DNA from: Chondrus crispus
Lineage: Eukaryota; Rhodophyta; Florideophyceae; Gigartinales; Gigartinaceae
Direction of reading: 5' to 3'
Assembly (NCBI RefSeq): GCF_000350225.1
Contig: NW_005179062.1
Coordinates: forward strand, 131,403 to 195,402
Length of the DNA stretch: 64,000 nucleotides
Every line of letters begins with the position of its first letter. The first letter of the stretch is position 1. The position numbers and the translations under genes are program-made. Below the pieces are notes generated by a model that had not been told where the DNA came from, did not search any database, and worked only from the letters and a program-made list of their open reading frames with translations. Below are positions 19,640-30,460 of the stretch, in pieces.

Positions 19640-22512
19640 GTGGACGTCGGCGTCCACATGTGCTTGAGGGGAGCGGAAATGTCCGAGCTTGTAGTCGTCT
19701 CGAGCCCGCCGCGTACCTCTCGCAATCGCGTCCCATCGTCACGCCCCTCTTTTCCCGGACGCTGGCCTATGCGCGTGCTGGCCGGTCCCCTTCTCTTCTC
19801 CACCTTCCGTGCTGACCCCTATTTCCGCTTGACCCCCTCTTCGCTGGTGTTTTCTCTGACTATCGTGCGCCCAACCGGGCCCGTCGGCTCCCCCCTTCTC
19901 GTTGTCATGGCAGGTTCCCCGCCGACTGGGGCCTTAGCGGGGACAGACCACTTGCACGGTGAGGCGTCTCGCTTCGCAATCGTTGCCCCAGCTGTCGAAG
20001 GGCTGGTCCGTTCCCAAGGATCCACGGCAAGCCAAGAGGCATCCCCGCTCCAAGACGCGTCGATTGCGCCCGTGGTCTCCTCCCTTCCGCCGTTCCAGCA
20101 AGGGCGGCGGTCCCGTGAGACTACGTTGTCCATGGAGTTGTGTGCCGCTCCTGCAGTGGCTTCCGTCGCCGCTGCGCAGTCTAACGTGGGGGTGGAGCGG
20201 AATGGTGAGGCCCCGTCGTCGGGGCGGGGGAGCGCGGCGTACGAGCCCGCGGAGGGGTCGTATGGCGCTTATGGGAGCTGTCGGCGCCCCGGGGCACCGC
20301 CCGAGGCGTCTCCGGATATCGGTGGTATAGCCCATAAAGCCGCTGCAACCACGACGCAGTGGCTGGGCGTACCCCTCGAGTGATCGACGCCACTTCCTCT
20401 TGGTCGTCTAAGGTACGCATGGCGTCGTTACGCTCGATCAGGGATCACCGTCGGCGAGATCCTCTCGCAGGGTCGGGTACGTCCCGATCTGTTACGTATC
20501 CGTCTCATATACGCAAAGGGCCTTACCGAAGAGGCCTCGCTTGCCTTGGGACGTTTGCTGGCCGAGGGGACCGGTGCCCCATACCAGCTACCCGATGAAA
20601 TCCCCAGTGACAGAACATTCGTATACAGTATAGAAGAGGCGGAGTATGTTGATCGCATGGCGACGTATATGTTCCACCTCGGCCCCCGGGGTCTTCAACG
20701 GTTTGTACTTGCGGATGTGGCGGGACTGTACATGAGCCCCCGGCCATATGCGTACTCGAGAACGCGTGCGGCACTGCAGAAGTCTGCCTGTTCCTTAATG
20801 AGACTCCATTCGATTGCCCTAGCCCGGCATGATTGATCTGCTTATCGCCAAGCGGGCGACGCGGACGGCCGCGTTTTGCAGTCGGCATCATTCGAACGTG
20901 GGTTGTCGACGGACGACTTCTCTGAATTACCCACGTCGATACGGGAGTGTAGTGCAATGTGCCTGTCAGGCCGGAACCAGGGTCCAACGGTCCAGCGACA
21001 AAACAACCAACAAACAACAACCAACAAGAGTTGCCGACGGCACAGCCCTACGGAGTGTCCGATTCTCCCTTTCCCTTTAAGTGGGTTTGCGGCCCACAGT
21101 AGTTCAAGTCCCTGACAGCGGGGGGGGCAAAAGGAAGAGGCCCGCCCCGGGACGAATGGTGGTAGAGTCTTGTACAGGCAGTTGCTCGGCGAGGTCGGGG
21201 CGGTAATTAGGAAGCCGGGCCCGATGGGTCGTAAATCCAATGCTCGCGAAGCGCCAGTTACACCCTATACCCTTGAGAAGGTCTTCGACGGGAGCGTCGC
21301 AACGCAGCCCGTCGGGAATTAGCAAACACGTAGCAGCGCTACACCTCCGTACTGCCTGATGGCAAAGTACCGACACTGGAACGGTCGCAACCTGTATCCG
21401 ATGGAACCAACACTGTCCTGTATACACAACAGGACCTTCGAGGGAAACTTCGTTGCAACAGCCTCCGTCGGTGAACGTAAACAAGTAGCAGCGCTACACC
21501 CACGTGTCGCCCGATGGCCAAGACACCTACACCGGTCCGGTAGCAACCAAAGCCGATGGCACCAACACAAGATAAGGGAATAGGAATAGAGATAGAAATA
21601 GAAAAGGATAGGTGAAATAAAGGAAAAGGAAAGGGAACCCCCGAGCGCAAAGAATAACGTAATCTGTGGTAAAAGGGAGCGTCTTGGGAAAGACGGACTT
21701 CGACCAAGGCGATATTCAACTCTGGCAACTCGGGTTACCTTTACTGACTTGGTGGTCAGAGGGCTAAGCTATATATCGCCCCGCCGGAGCCACTACAGTA
21801 GCTCGCGGCGCTAGATCCTAGATCTAATCTAATGTCAGCAAAATTAATGCCAACTAATTAACTAAATAAAATAAAATAATTAGAATTAAAACTGTGCAAT
21901 TATTCACACGTGTGTCCCCCAACCCGGACTACTTTTCATATCCAAATATTTTCCTTTCTTTTCACCCCCCTTTTCAGATGCGTATTGCACTACAGGGAGG
22001 CTTTTCCTTCCTTGGGAGTACACGTCTTACTCCCCTACGCCCTCAAGCATTTCGGCTATGCTTGCTTGGACCGACACCACCCCGCTCACGAGGTCCTCCT
22101 CTATAACGTGGAGCGGGAGTGAGCTTGGTCGGTCGGAAACGCTTTTATGAACGAGGTTTCCATCAACGGGAGGGTCTTCGTACAACCCGGTGTCGTACTG
22201 TCTTTTCTTGGTAGGGTCGCTCCTGAGCTCCCTGACGTCGCGTTGCATCCCCTTGAACACGGTACGAAGCACGTGTCGTGGTCCTACTTCTTTGTCCTTG
22301 ACCTGATGCACCGCTCCTTGGACTTGCCGGAACGCAACCACCGTCCCTGGACGGACTATACGACCAACCTGCGCAGCACGTTTCTGGCATACAATCGTCG
22401 TGCGGACGCCTTCGTGGCACGCCCTAATCCACCCGCCAGCGAGACGTACCGTGGCGGCACCGGAGTTGGATCGGCGGTGCGGGAAGCCCGCAAGAAACGT
22501 TACAGGGACTAA
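19640..22512 (+). pseudogene. Antisense ORF of element B1, about 606 codons once the inserted solo LTR is skipped
   Basis: It lies opposite to gag-pol and begins 17 nt inside the 3' LTR. Frame 2 runs from 19640 to the solo LTR at 20948. After the LTR and one copy of its 5-bp duplication, the same protein frame continues to TAA at 22510-22512. The only breaks are TGA at 20381, 20834 and 22120; there are no frameshifts. The first 250 residues are low-complexity (Pro, Ser, Ala, Val). The middle is globular-looking, with LPDEIPSDRTFVYSIEEAEYV then DRMATYM; the last part has SWSYFFVLDLMHRSLDLPERN and a basic tail. I recognise no family; it is not a retroviral-type env. The C2 antisense ORF shares a residue pattern with it. 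Keeping a 600-codon frame with only TGA breaks suggests it coded until recently. Confidence 0.6.
20948..21994 (-). mobile_element. Family C solo LTR inside the B1 antisense ORF
   Basis: 1047 bp with ends TGTAGTGCAAT..ATTGCACTACA, flanked by the 5-bp duplication GGGAG (20943-20947 and 21995-21999). Removing it with one duplication restores a continuous antisense reading frame, so the insertion is younger than the ORF. It holds two copies of a unit of about 155 bp (GTAGCAGCGCTACACC at 21330 and 21485). Loss of the interior by LTR-LTR recombination is the usual origin of solo LTRs. Confidence 0.9.
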
Positions 22513-23261
22513 GACGGAGAGCCGACTACCCCCTACATGTGGGGGCGAATTCCTTCCGCGCCCCTCCCTCGTTCGATGCGATTCAAGGCGTCGCGGTGGG
22601 GTTTCTAACTCCGTCACTCCCTCCCCTAAACATCCCCGGCGGCGCCTCCATTCAGCACTTCACGTTAACGGGAGACGAAATCAGGGCCATCCCAGATCTT
22701 GTGCTGGCCTTGGAGAACTCGTTCGACCGAACTTGGCGCGTGAGTAGCCTCCTCAGTACGCTGGCTGGTTGATATCTGGCTCGTAGCGCAGAGGCGTGTC
22801 GCCCTGGGGATGAACGCGCTGCCTTTTCTTCTCAGCTACGTCAGCTACAAAGTGAACTGGGGGACTTACGGGAGTCCTCCCTTCGTCAGGAAGGCGCTTT
22901 GGAACGTGCGGTTACTGAGCGAGATCGCTACCGCCGTGAGCGTGACTCTCTCCGATCTCTCTCCGCCACGCACCCTTCGTCAGGCCCCGTGTCGCGTCCG
23001 AAGATTCCGGACCCTTATGAGGGGAGGGGGTACGTTCCCCCTCCAGTCGGCGAAATGGTTGCGCCCGTAGTTCCTCCGCACCCTTGGCCTCGGCACGTCG
23101 AGGTGGCGATGCCCCCTCGCGATGAGATGGCGACGGAGACGCCCCGTCATCTAGCTACTGTCCTCCGAGCACTTGCGTTCTGGGGTCGGCGGCTCTTCCT
23201 GGCGGTACGAACCGCTAATATAGCGCTGTCCTTCCTCGTGCTGCGCTTCTTTCCCCCTTGA
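22512..23261 (+). pseudogene. Antisense ORF tail of B1: coiled coil plus hydrophobic C-terminus
   Basis: Frame 0 is open over the end of the previous ORF and runs to 23261, with one TGA at 22770-22772. After it, QLRQLQSELGDLRESSLRQE and RAVTERDRYRRERDSLRSL form a heptad-like coiled coil. A Pro-rich linker follows, then a hydrophobic C-terminal segment (WGRRLFLAVRTANIALSFLVL). The overlap with the stop at 22512 suggests the two parts were one longer protein separated by a frameshift, or two genes. A coiled coil plus tail anchor would suit a membrane-associated structural protein, but this is inference. Confidence 0.5.
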
Positions 23262-24596
23262 TCACTCCGGTCTTCGTAAAGACACTTAGGGCCCCTTTTT
23301 TGCTTCTTTGCTCATCCGGTCGCTACGACAGCATACGGGGCGCCACCGCCCGCGGAGGCAAGCCTCCGCGAGGTTCGTCACACCAATGAACTCCCGTTCG
23401 AGCGGAACGTGCGTCCTGTCCTTCGGAGATACCGCAGGACCCCTTTTGTCCTCGCTTCTTAGTATCACGTCGGTCCCGGTCACTATGAGAAACACGCATA
23501 TGTTTCAGCGAGACTGCTCCTCCCCCCCTTCCGACGTCCCTGTCCTAGTCTAGTCCCTCCGTGACCCAGTTACTCCAGCGTTTTCCCTCCGGGAGTGAGG
23601 GAGGGGTCCGTGTACGGTGCTTGCTCGCATGCCACCGTCCGGGGAGCCGAGTACAACAGCCATGGCGGGTCGGCCCGCCATGTATTGCGTGGCCCTCATG
23701 CCGCGCGTGCGCACTTTTGCGCACGTGAGTGGCGTTTGTCGCGCGCGCTCCCCCTTTTTTCGTTATTTTCTTCGCCGTTGGTGGCGGATTGACACCGGCG
23801 CCGGTGCTTGCTGTCAGGCGTATGAGCGGCGTGCAGTGCCTGTGCGCGCGCGTGCGCGCACAGCAACAGCTCTGAGCTCTTGATCCAATCACCCCAAAAA
23901 ACCACCTCAAAATTTGGCCAATTTTCCCGCCAAAATAATTTCAGCAAAAATTAAATCACACTCCGTGATTGGTGCGCTGTCATACGCCTCTAATTATTTT
24001 GAGTGTACAGTAGCGGACTGGCGACAGCGGGGACGGCGCTTCGCAATGCCGCCTCCGTACAGTATGTAACGATCGGGTTGCGCTCCTGACCGTTCGTGTG
24101 AACCCTCCACCTCTGGCCTACGAGTACTCTCGCGTAACGGCGCGCATATCTCGCGTACTCGCGCGCATCTTCGAGCCCATTGCGCGCGTCCTCTTGGTGA
24201 GGGCTTCGTCTGCGTTCTTGCCACTAACAGAGACTGCTCTTTCGTCCCTTTGGTTATTACGTGAACCATTCCTTCCTAGACCGTCGTCGCCTGCCATGTT
24301 TTCGTCAGACAGTACGTACTGTGTAGTCCCAATGCGCGCAGGGACCAGTGAAGCGCCTTGCTCTCCGTGGCGTCCTTCGTACTGCATCCTCCTTCGCAGG
24401 TTGTGGATGGGTGTTCGTAACCCTGACCTTGCTTGTCAATACGTATTGACTTTCTTTTGATATGCCTCGCGTTTGTCGGCGATCGTCCGTCGGCCTATCC
24501 TTCCTCACGTTCCTTGTCTTCCAATTGCGAGAGACTTATATAACCGTAACGAAACGGTTGCGTTTAGCCGTACCGGAACGGTTGAGGGCCCCTTCC
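23262..24596. other. Convergent spacer of B1 between antisense ORF and pol, palindrome-rich
   Basis: No reading frame with protein features is seen. Four perfect palindromes lie within 200 bp: 23661-23682 (9-bp arms), 23706-23725 (8-bp arms), 23793-23806 (14-bp palindrome) and 23841-23862 (9-bp arms). The region sits where transcripts of pol (minus) and the antisense ORF (plus) would meet, so these could act in 3'-end formation. That role is inferred. Confidence 0.5.
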
Positions 24597-27500
24597 TCAA
24601 GAGTGAACGTCCGCGTTCAGGTCCGAAGTGAGGTCCCTACCGGTGCGCGCTCGAAGTCGTTTCGCGTATCGAGACACGAGCTCTTCTGGGACGTGAGTCC
24701 GCGCGGTCCAGGTGGGCGTGTCGTAATCCGCCCACTTGATGAGGAACTCCGGAGTTCCATCCTCCATGACCCGGTGCTTGAGCAGCCGTTCTACTGCGAA
24801 CTGCGTCCCCTCCCTGACCTTGACGGCAAGATCACTGGGTGTAGTCGTGCTCGCCCGAGGCTCGTTCGCCGGTGGGGGTGACTACACGCAGCGGTCTGCG
24901 GAGACGCGCTCGGTCACACCATCGCGGTCGATCGTGATAGTGCGTTTGTCATTCGCGAGCACTCGGTACGGTCCGGCTGCCGGTGATGCGAGGTTGTCCG
25001 ACGTCTTCCCCCCCTCGGAGGGGTTCAGGTACACGTAATTCCCGTGCTTAAGACGTGCGTTAACTCTTCGAACGCGCTTGCCGAAGTCGCGTTTGTATCG
25101 TGCTTGGGTCCGACGCAAGCTTCCGTAGGCTTTTTGTATCGTATCGTCCAGCGTTTTTAGGAACTCAACTCGCTGATTCCCCCTGTCGGCAGGGGGAACG
25201 CCATCGTCGACTCTTCGAAGGGAGAACTCTGGCGGTGGTCTGCTGAGTACAAGCTCGAAGGGCGGTGTCAGCGTCGTGCAATGTACGTGGGAATTGTACG
25301 CATACGTAAGCGGCCCCACGTACACGTCCCAGTCATCTTGGTGCTCGCCTACGTAGTCGCGCAGCATTGAGGCGATCGTCCGGTTGTATCGCTCGACCTG
25401 TCCGTTCGTCTGCGGATGGTATGCCGACGTATATAGGTTCGTAATCCCGAGAACCCGGCACGTGTTGTGGAAGAACTTGGCGTTGAACTGCGGTCCGTTA
25501 TCCTACAGTAACGTGCGCGGGACGCCGTACTTAAATACCCAGGCGTCGCAGAATGCGATTGCGACGGCGTATGCGGTAATCGTACGTAGCGCGACAACCT
25601 GCTTAAGCTTAGTGAAGCGGTCGGTAATTACGAGCAGGAACAGTTTTCCTGCCTTCGTCTTGGGAAGCGGACCCAGAGTGTCGATAGCCAGGCTCTCGAG
25701 CGTCCGAGTTGCCGGGAACAATCTCAAACGGTTGAGGTGTTTCCGCAACTTAACCCGGTTCATCGCGCACGTCCGACACCCCCGCACCGCAGCGGCGACA
25801 TCTGCGGCGAGATGGGACCAGTAGTACTCACGTAGCGCGTAGTACATACAGTTCTGGCCCGGGTGTCCCGCGATGGCCGGGTTGTGGCACATGCGAAGGA
25901 GCCTGGCGCCGAGCGTCCGAAATACCACCACCTGTACGATATCAGGGTCGAAGGGGTGTCTCCGCTTGAGCACCCCCTGGTTGTCCTCGAAGAACGTGGA
26001 GTCCCGGGACTCTGACTGTCGTGCCAAAACGGTTTGGCAGAAGTTATCCACACGTTGCTCCTCGGCGATCTCTTCATAAGTAAGACGGGCCGATAGGTCG
26101 TCCTGCGGAGGAGCGACCGTGGAGGCGGGCGCCCCGACCTCGGGTTCTTCGGCGCGCTCGAGATCAACGGCGTCAAACTCGTCGTTTTTCTCCCAGAATG
26201 GACTGGGTCCTTGGAGAGCGGGGGCTTCGTCGTCGCCCCTTGGTTCGTCGCGCGTTCGGACGCGCAACCTTCTTCGTGGTCCAGCTTGGCTTCGCGTCGT
26301 CGCGAAGACGTGTTCGATCTCGTGGTCGCAATTTTCGGTACAGACGTGGTCCGCGAGCTCGTTCGATACGTCTCGAACGGTCGTACTCGCGTCAAAGGTG
26401 GGAATGTCGTCATCCACTTCGACGGCGGGGCGGGGGTCGCCGGCGACTCTTGGCGACACGAGGCGTGACAAGGCGTACGGTACTTGGTGCACGCGCCCGG
26501 GGCGGTACTGAATGGTGAAGTCGTATTCAGCCAGACGTAGCCGCCATCGGGTGAGTCTTCCGGAACTCTCCGTGAGGGACATGAGCCACCTCAGCGCGCC
26601 GTGATCCGTCCGGACGGTGAACTTCGTTCCTTCAACGTACGGCCGTAGTGTGCGGACGACCCACACTACGGCAAAGCACTCACGCTCCGTAGCGCTGTAG
26701 TTGCGCTCACTACCGGCCCGTAAGTACGACCAATACCCGACGGGTGGCCAATTGTTTCTCTGGTCGTGCTATTGGAGCAACGTGCAGCCCAACTGGTAGG
26801 TGCTGGCATCCGTGTCGATCATGTGCGGACGGCCGTATCGCGGAAGGGCGAGGATTGGCGGAGCGATCATGGACTTCTTGAGGTTCTCGAACGCCTCCCG
26901 TTGCGCCTCCGTAAGGTTGTAGAAGTCAGGATCGGAATCCTTACGCGTCATGTCGGTCAGAGGACGGGCTATCTTCGCGAACCCCTTAACGAATCGGCGG
27001 GATACGTTACACGCCCCGAGGAACGAGCGCACTTGCGTCAGCGTCCTCGGGATCGTAAAGGTCTTGAAGGCGTCGGCCGCCGTATCGGCCACACTTAACT
27101 TACCTGGGGAAATGACGTGCCCCAGGTAGTGTACCTTCGGTTGAAAGAAGCTACACTTCTTGAGCTTGAGGGAGATTCCGGCACTCCGCAGCAAGCTCAA
27201 GACAATGTCGAGATGCTTCGCGTGTTCTCCGTGCGTACGTGAGAACACGATGACATCATCCAGGTACACGAGGCATATTTGCCAACGTACGCCGGATAGG
27301 ATGATGTAGAGTGCGCGTTGGAAGGTGGCCGGTTCCCCTTTTAGTCCGAACGGCATGCGCAAGCGGCGAAACGTGCCTGTGTGCGTAGTAAACGTGGTCT
27401 TATCCCGGTCTTCCGGAGCGACCGGGATCTGCCAATAACCGGAATTGCAGTCCAACGCGGTGAAGACGGCTGCGTCTCCAAGCGAGTCGATGCAGTCGTC

Positions 27501-29278
27501 CATCCGAGGCAGCGGATACGAATCCGTTGCAGTCTTCGCGTTGAGACGCCGGTAGTCCACGCAGAACCGAAGAGATCCGTCTTTCTTCGGTACGAGCACC
27601 ACCGGAGACGCCCACTCGGTGCTGGCGGGTTTGATAACCCCTGCGTTCAACATCTTGTTGACCTCCTTCGCGGCCATTTCGCGCATCGCGGGCCCCTTAC
27701 GGTAGGGCATCGAACGTATCGGCTTCGTACCCGGTTCGAGAGGAATGCGGTGTTCCGTCGCTCGTATAGTTCCAAGCGCACCGCTCCACCGGCTCGAGTG
27801 CTTACGGAGCTTCTCGAGTACGTGGCCACGGAGCTTGTCATCCTCGATGTATGACAAGTCGATTTCTTTTTCCCAATCCATCGGTGGATTTTCGGGATCC
27901 TTTTTCTGCGGGGGTACAGTACCCCCCGCAGTCGGTTGGTCTTGAGGTGGCCGTTCGTCCGTGACCACCCCTTTCTTCACGACGGTCGTCCGTTCGTCGG
28001 AGCTCAGTCGTCCGGCTCCGACCTTCCCGACTTGATCGGTCAAGTCGGTCAGGTGTAGCGCGTGCGCGATCCCCTCGGCAACCCTCCGTTCGGGCGTGAG
28101 GATCGCGAGGGGGTTGCGCTTCGCGTATCCCACGACGGTGTGCTTCGGAAGCCGCCTTTCCCGTCGCGAAAAGTTCGCGACGATGACGTCGAAGGTTTGA
28201 TTCGGCAGAACCTCGGCGACGCCATTCGTCAACCTCACTCCATGTCGGTGTTGGATTGAGGGCTTTGGTTCCAGAAACACGAGGCCCCTCCTCGTGGAGG
28301 TGACGCGCACTCGGGCTTGCGACATCGCGGGGATGGTAACCCAGCGGGCGATTCGGATCGCCTGCGGGGCCTCATCCCGTACATCCGGCCGGCTCGTTTG
28401 GCGTCCGTGTCGCCTTGTAGGGGGAGTCGCTCCCCCTTTCCGTCGACGATGGCTACGGAGCCACCGTGTCGAAGTTCGAGCTTCTGTCCGTCGATGTCGA
28501 TGCTACGTACGTGGGCATCGATGAACGCCGTGCCGAGAAGAACGGGAACGGCAAGCTGTTCCGCCACCACGAACGGTATACGGAACGTCGTGTTCCGCAA
28601 ACGGACTGCAAGGCGGACGAACGCCGTAAGTCGAAGCGGGTTATAATTTGCGCCAGCCAGTCGGGGTAATGGCGCGTCCCGTATTACGAAGCGGGTCCAG
28701 TCGGGAGGGAGGTCGGCCTTCCTCACTAAGTTGTAGCCCGAACACGTATCGACGGCGATCGTGTGGGGCTTGAACGCGTTACCTTCGGTGGCCACAGAGC
28801 CAAGGACGTTATATATCTTGGACGTCATGAGGCATACAATGCCGTCGACCATCTTGGGCGCGACCCGTTCGGCGAGATCGTTCCGCCGAGGTCGTCGCCT
28901 TCGGTTCTGGCCTCTCCTGCGTTTCCTTCTGCCCGAGTCGTGGGGCATCCACGTCTCAGTGATGCCCCCTCGGGTGCTTGAGTCTGTACGTGGCGGACAT
29001 TTCGTCGGCTCGCTTGGCCTCACAGGAGTCTGGAGGTCGACTGGTTCTTTTCGGTCGTCGGTACTCCCGTCCTTTTCATTACCCATCACCGGTACTACGG
29101 GCATCCCGGTGCTGTCCTCTCCTAACGTCGGGCTTACGGAGGCCTCGACGCTCGCTCCCCCTGTTTCGGCATTGCAGGGGCTACCGTGCTCGCTTCCGGT
29201 GGCGAGGGGTGTATTATCGGACAATACCCCCCGTGACCTAGGTGAGCACGTGGGGACCGGTCGAGTTCGTGGGGACAA
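24597..29278 (-). pseudogene. B1 pol: protease, RT, RNase H, integrase, chromodomain; three in-frame TAG stops
   Basis: Protease (28235-29278) has VDTCSGYNLVRKADLP, with Cys where retropepsins have Gly after Asp-Thr. RT (26769-28325) has FCVDYRRLNAKT, DCNSGYWQIPV and the catalytic box LVYLDDVIVFS. RNase H has MIDTDASTYQLG and ERNYSATERECFAVVW. Integrase has an H-H-C-C zinc site (HNPAIAGHPG.. CRTCAMN), AIDTLG, DNGPQFNAKFF and HPQTNGQVERYNRT. A chromodomain follows (FAVERLLKHRVM.. EFLIKWADYDTPTW), ending at 24597. From RNase H to chromodomain one frame is kept, broken only by TAG at 26769-26771, 25503-25505 and 24882-24884. The chromodomain lies beyond the last TAG and is easily missed. Confidence 0.85.
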
Positions 29279-29312
29279 GACGGCTCACGCGACCGCGTGG
29301 ACGTAACCGTCT

Positions 29313-30460
29313 CTACCCTTTTTTCGAACTACCGGTGCTATTGGAGCTACCTTCCTGGCTATCGGCGGCCAGGTTTTCTTCGGGTCCTCGGCCGCGTGGG
29401 TCGGGACGTCTCACCCACTGCGGCACCACGTTATCGGCGAAGTATTCGGGTACTTCTAGACCTTGACCTGCGACGTCCGGACGTCGCAGGATATGGGGGA
29501 CAGGGAGAACCGGTTCTCCTTCGTGACCCTCCTCGGGTAGGGGAGGCGGACCCTCTACCCAATCTTGCAAGTACATGATCGCATTCTGTACCTGTTGAGG
29601 TAACCGAGAACGGTCCCGGTCACCTCCCCTTACTTGACCGGGATACCTTGTGTCCGCCTGGCGGTAATCCAGTCGGTCACGACGATCGAGTCCGTTACGG
29701 CGATACCCACCTCCGCGTGGGGCGAAGCGTGCGCCCCCACCCGAACGATTCGGGAAACCTTGACGCAGGGGACGGCCCTCGCCGACCGACTGCCGAAGGA
29801 GGTTACGCGCACTCGGGCGCGTCTTCATCTGGTAGCGGTAGTTCCTGTACGCCGTGAACATACGTTGTTCCGGCGACAGGAACGGGCAGGCGTACATGGC
29901 GGGCCCGTACGTACGGCACAGCCAGCACACGTACGCGCTGCCATCCGTTGAGGCGAAGATCGCCGCGTGACGAGCCTCCTCATAGGTGAGGAGGGGTACG
30001 CGAGGGGCTTCGGATCCTGCATCTCGATTCGAGATGTCGAGCTCTGCGACCCGGGGGTCCGTACCCCTTGCCACTCTTGGAGTGTGCGCGAAGGCGGTCG
30101 CGTAACTGGATGTCGTTCCGGTCGACATCGGCGCGGGAGGTCGTCCTCCCACGGGCCCTGTTCCTTGCGTAATGAGGACAGGGTCAGCCTGCCACTCATC
30201 CTCCCCGACATGGAGGGTAGGAGCGGGCGAACTTGTTGCGGCGGACTTCGTAGTCCTGCCCACCTTCCCTGCCGGTTTCGTGTCCGGCAGAGGTAACCCG
30301 CGCCGGGCGCGGTACGTAGTCCCTTTCGCCGTGGCGATGCGGCGGATAGTCGGTAGATCGGTCTTCTGGCTGCTTGATAGCCGCTGAACGGTCTCAAAAA
30401 CTGCGGCACGGGTCGCAGCTGAGAGTCCCGGCAGGAAGTAGTGGGCTAGAGACGTCAACT
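29313..30460 (-). pseudogene. B1 gag, N-terminus lost
   Basis: An open frame of about 380 codons from the junction at 30460 to TAG at 29313. It matches B2 gag (HYF-x3-L-x-ATRAAV-x-ETVQRL; QKTDL-x-IIRRIATA). A zinc knuckle is present as CWLCRTYGPAMYAC: the His of the C-x2-C-x4-H-x4-C pattern is replaced by Pro, whereas B2 keeps His. RNA packaging by this copy would therefore be impaired. Near the end an A6-G3 run (SSKKG, stop) marks the gag/pol boundary, and protease follows in a different frame. A frameshift signal is possible but not established. Confidence 0.8.

Larger units (their letters stand above)
19003..30460 (-). mobile_element. Element B1: large chromovirus-type LTR retrotransposon with antisense ORF; 5' end missing
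   Basis: Read on the minus strand. It retains most of gag (29313-30460), protease, RT, RNase H, integrase and chromodomain (24597-29278), a long 3' region carrying plus-strand ORFs (19640-23261), a polypurine tract (complement of 19623-19640) and a 3' LTR (19003-19622). The 5' LTR and gag N-terminus are lost: at about 30460 the gag sequence joins a family C LTR fragment with no target duplication. A family C solo LTR is inserted at 20948-21994. Pol reads in one frame except for three TAG codons. Confidence 0.85.

Noticed and set aside
19640-20383. The 247-codon plus-strand ORF as a separate host gene
   Set aside because: It lies between the B1 polypurine tract and pol, and its frame continues beyond the TGA into the rest of the antisense ORF, so it belongs to the element.
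22120-22122. TGA codons of the antisense ORF as selenocysteine or recoded sites
   Set aside because: No stem-loop of the SECIS kind was recognised, and a matched CGA-to-TGA change between C1 and C2 pol gives a simpler explanation.
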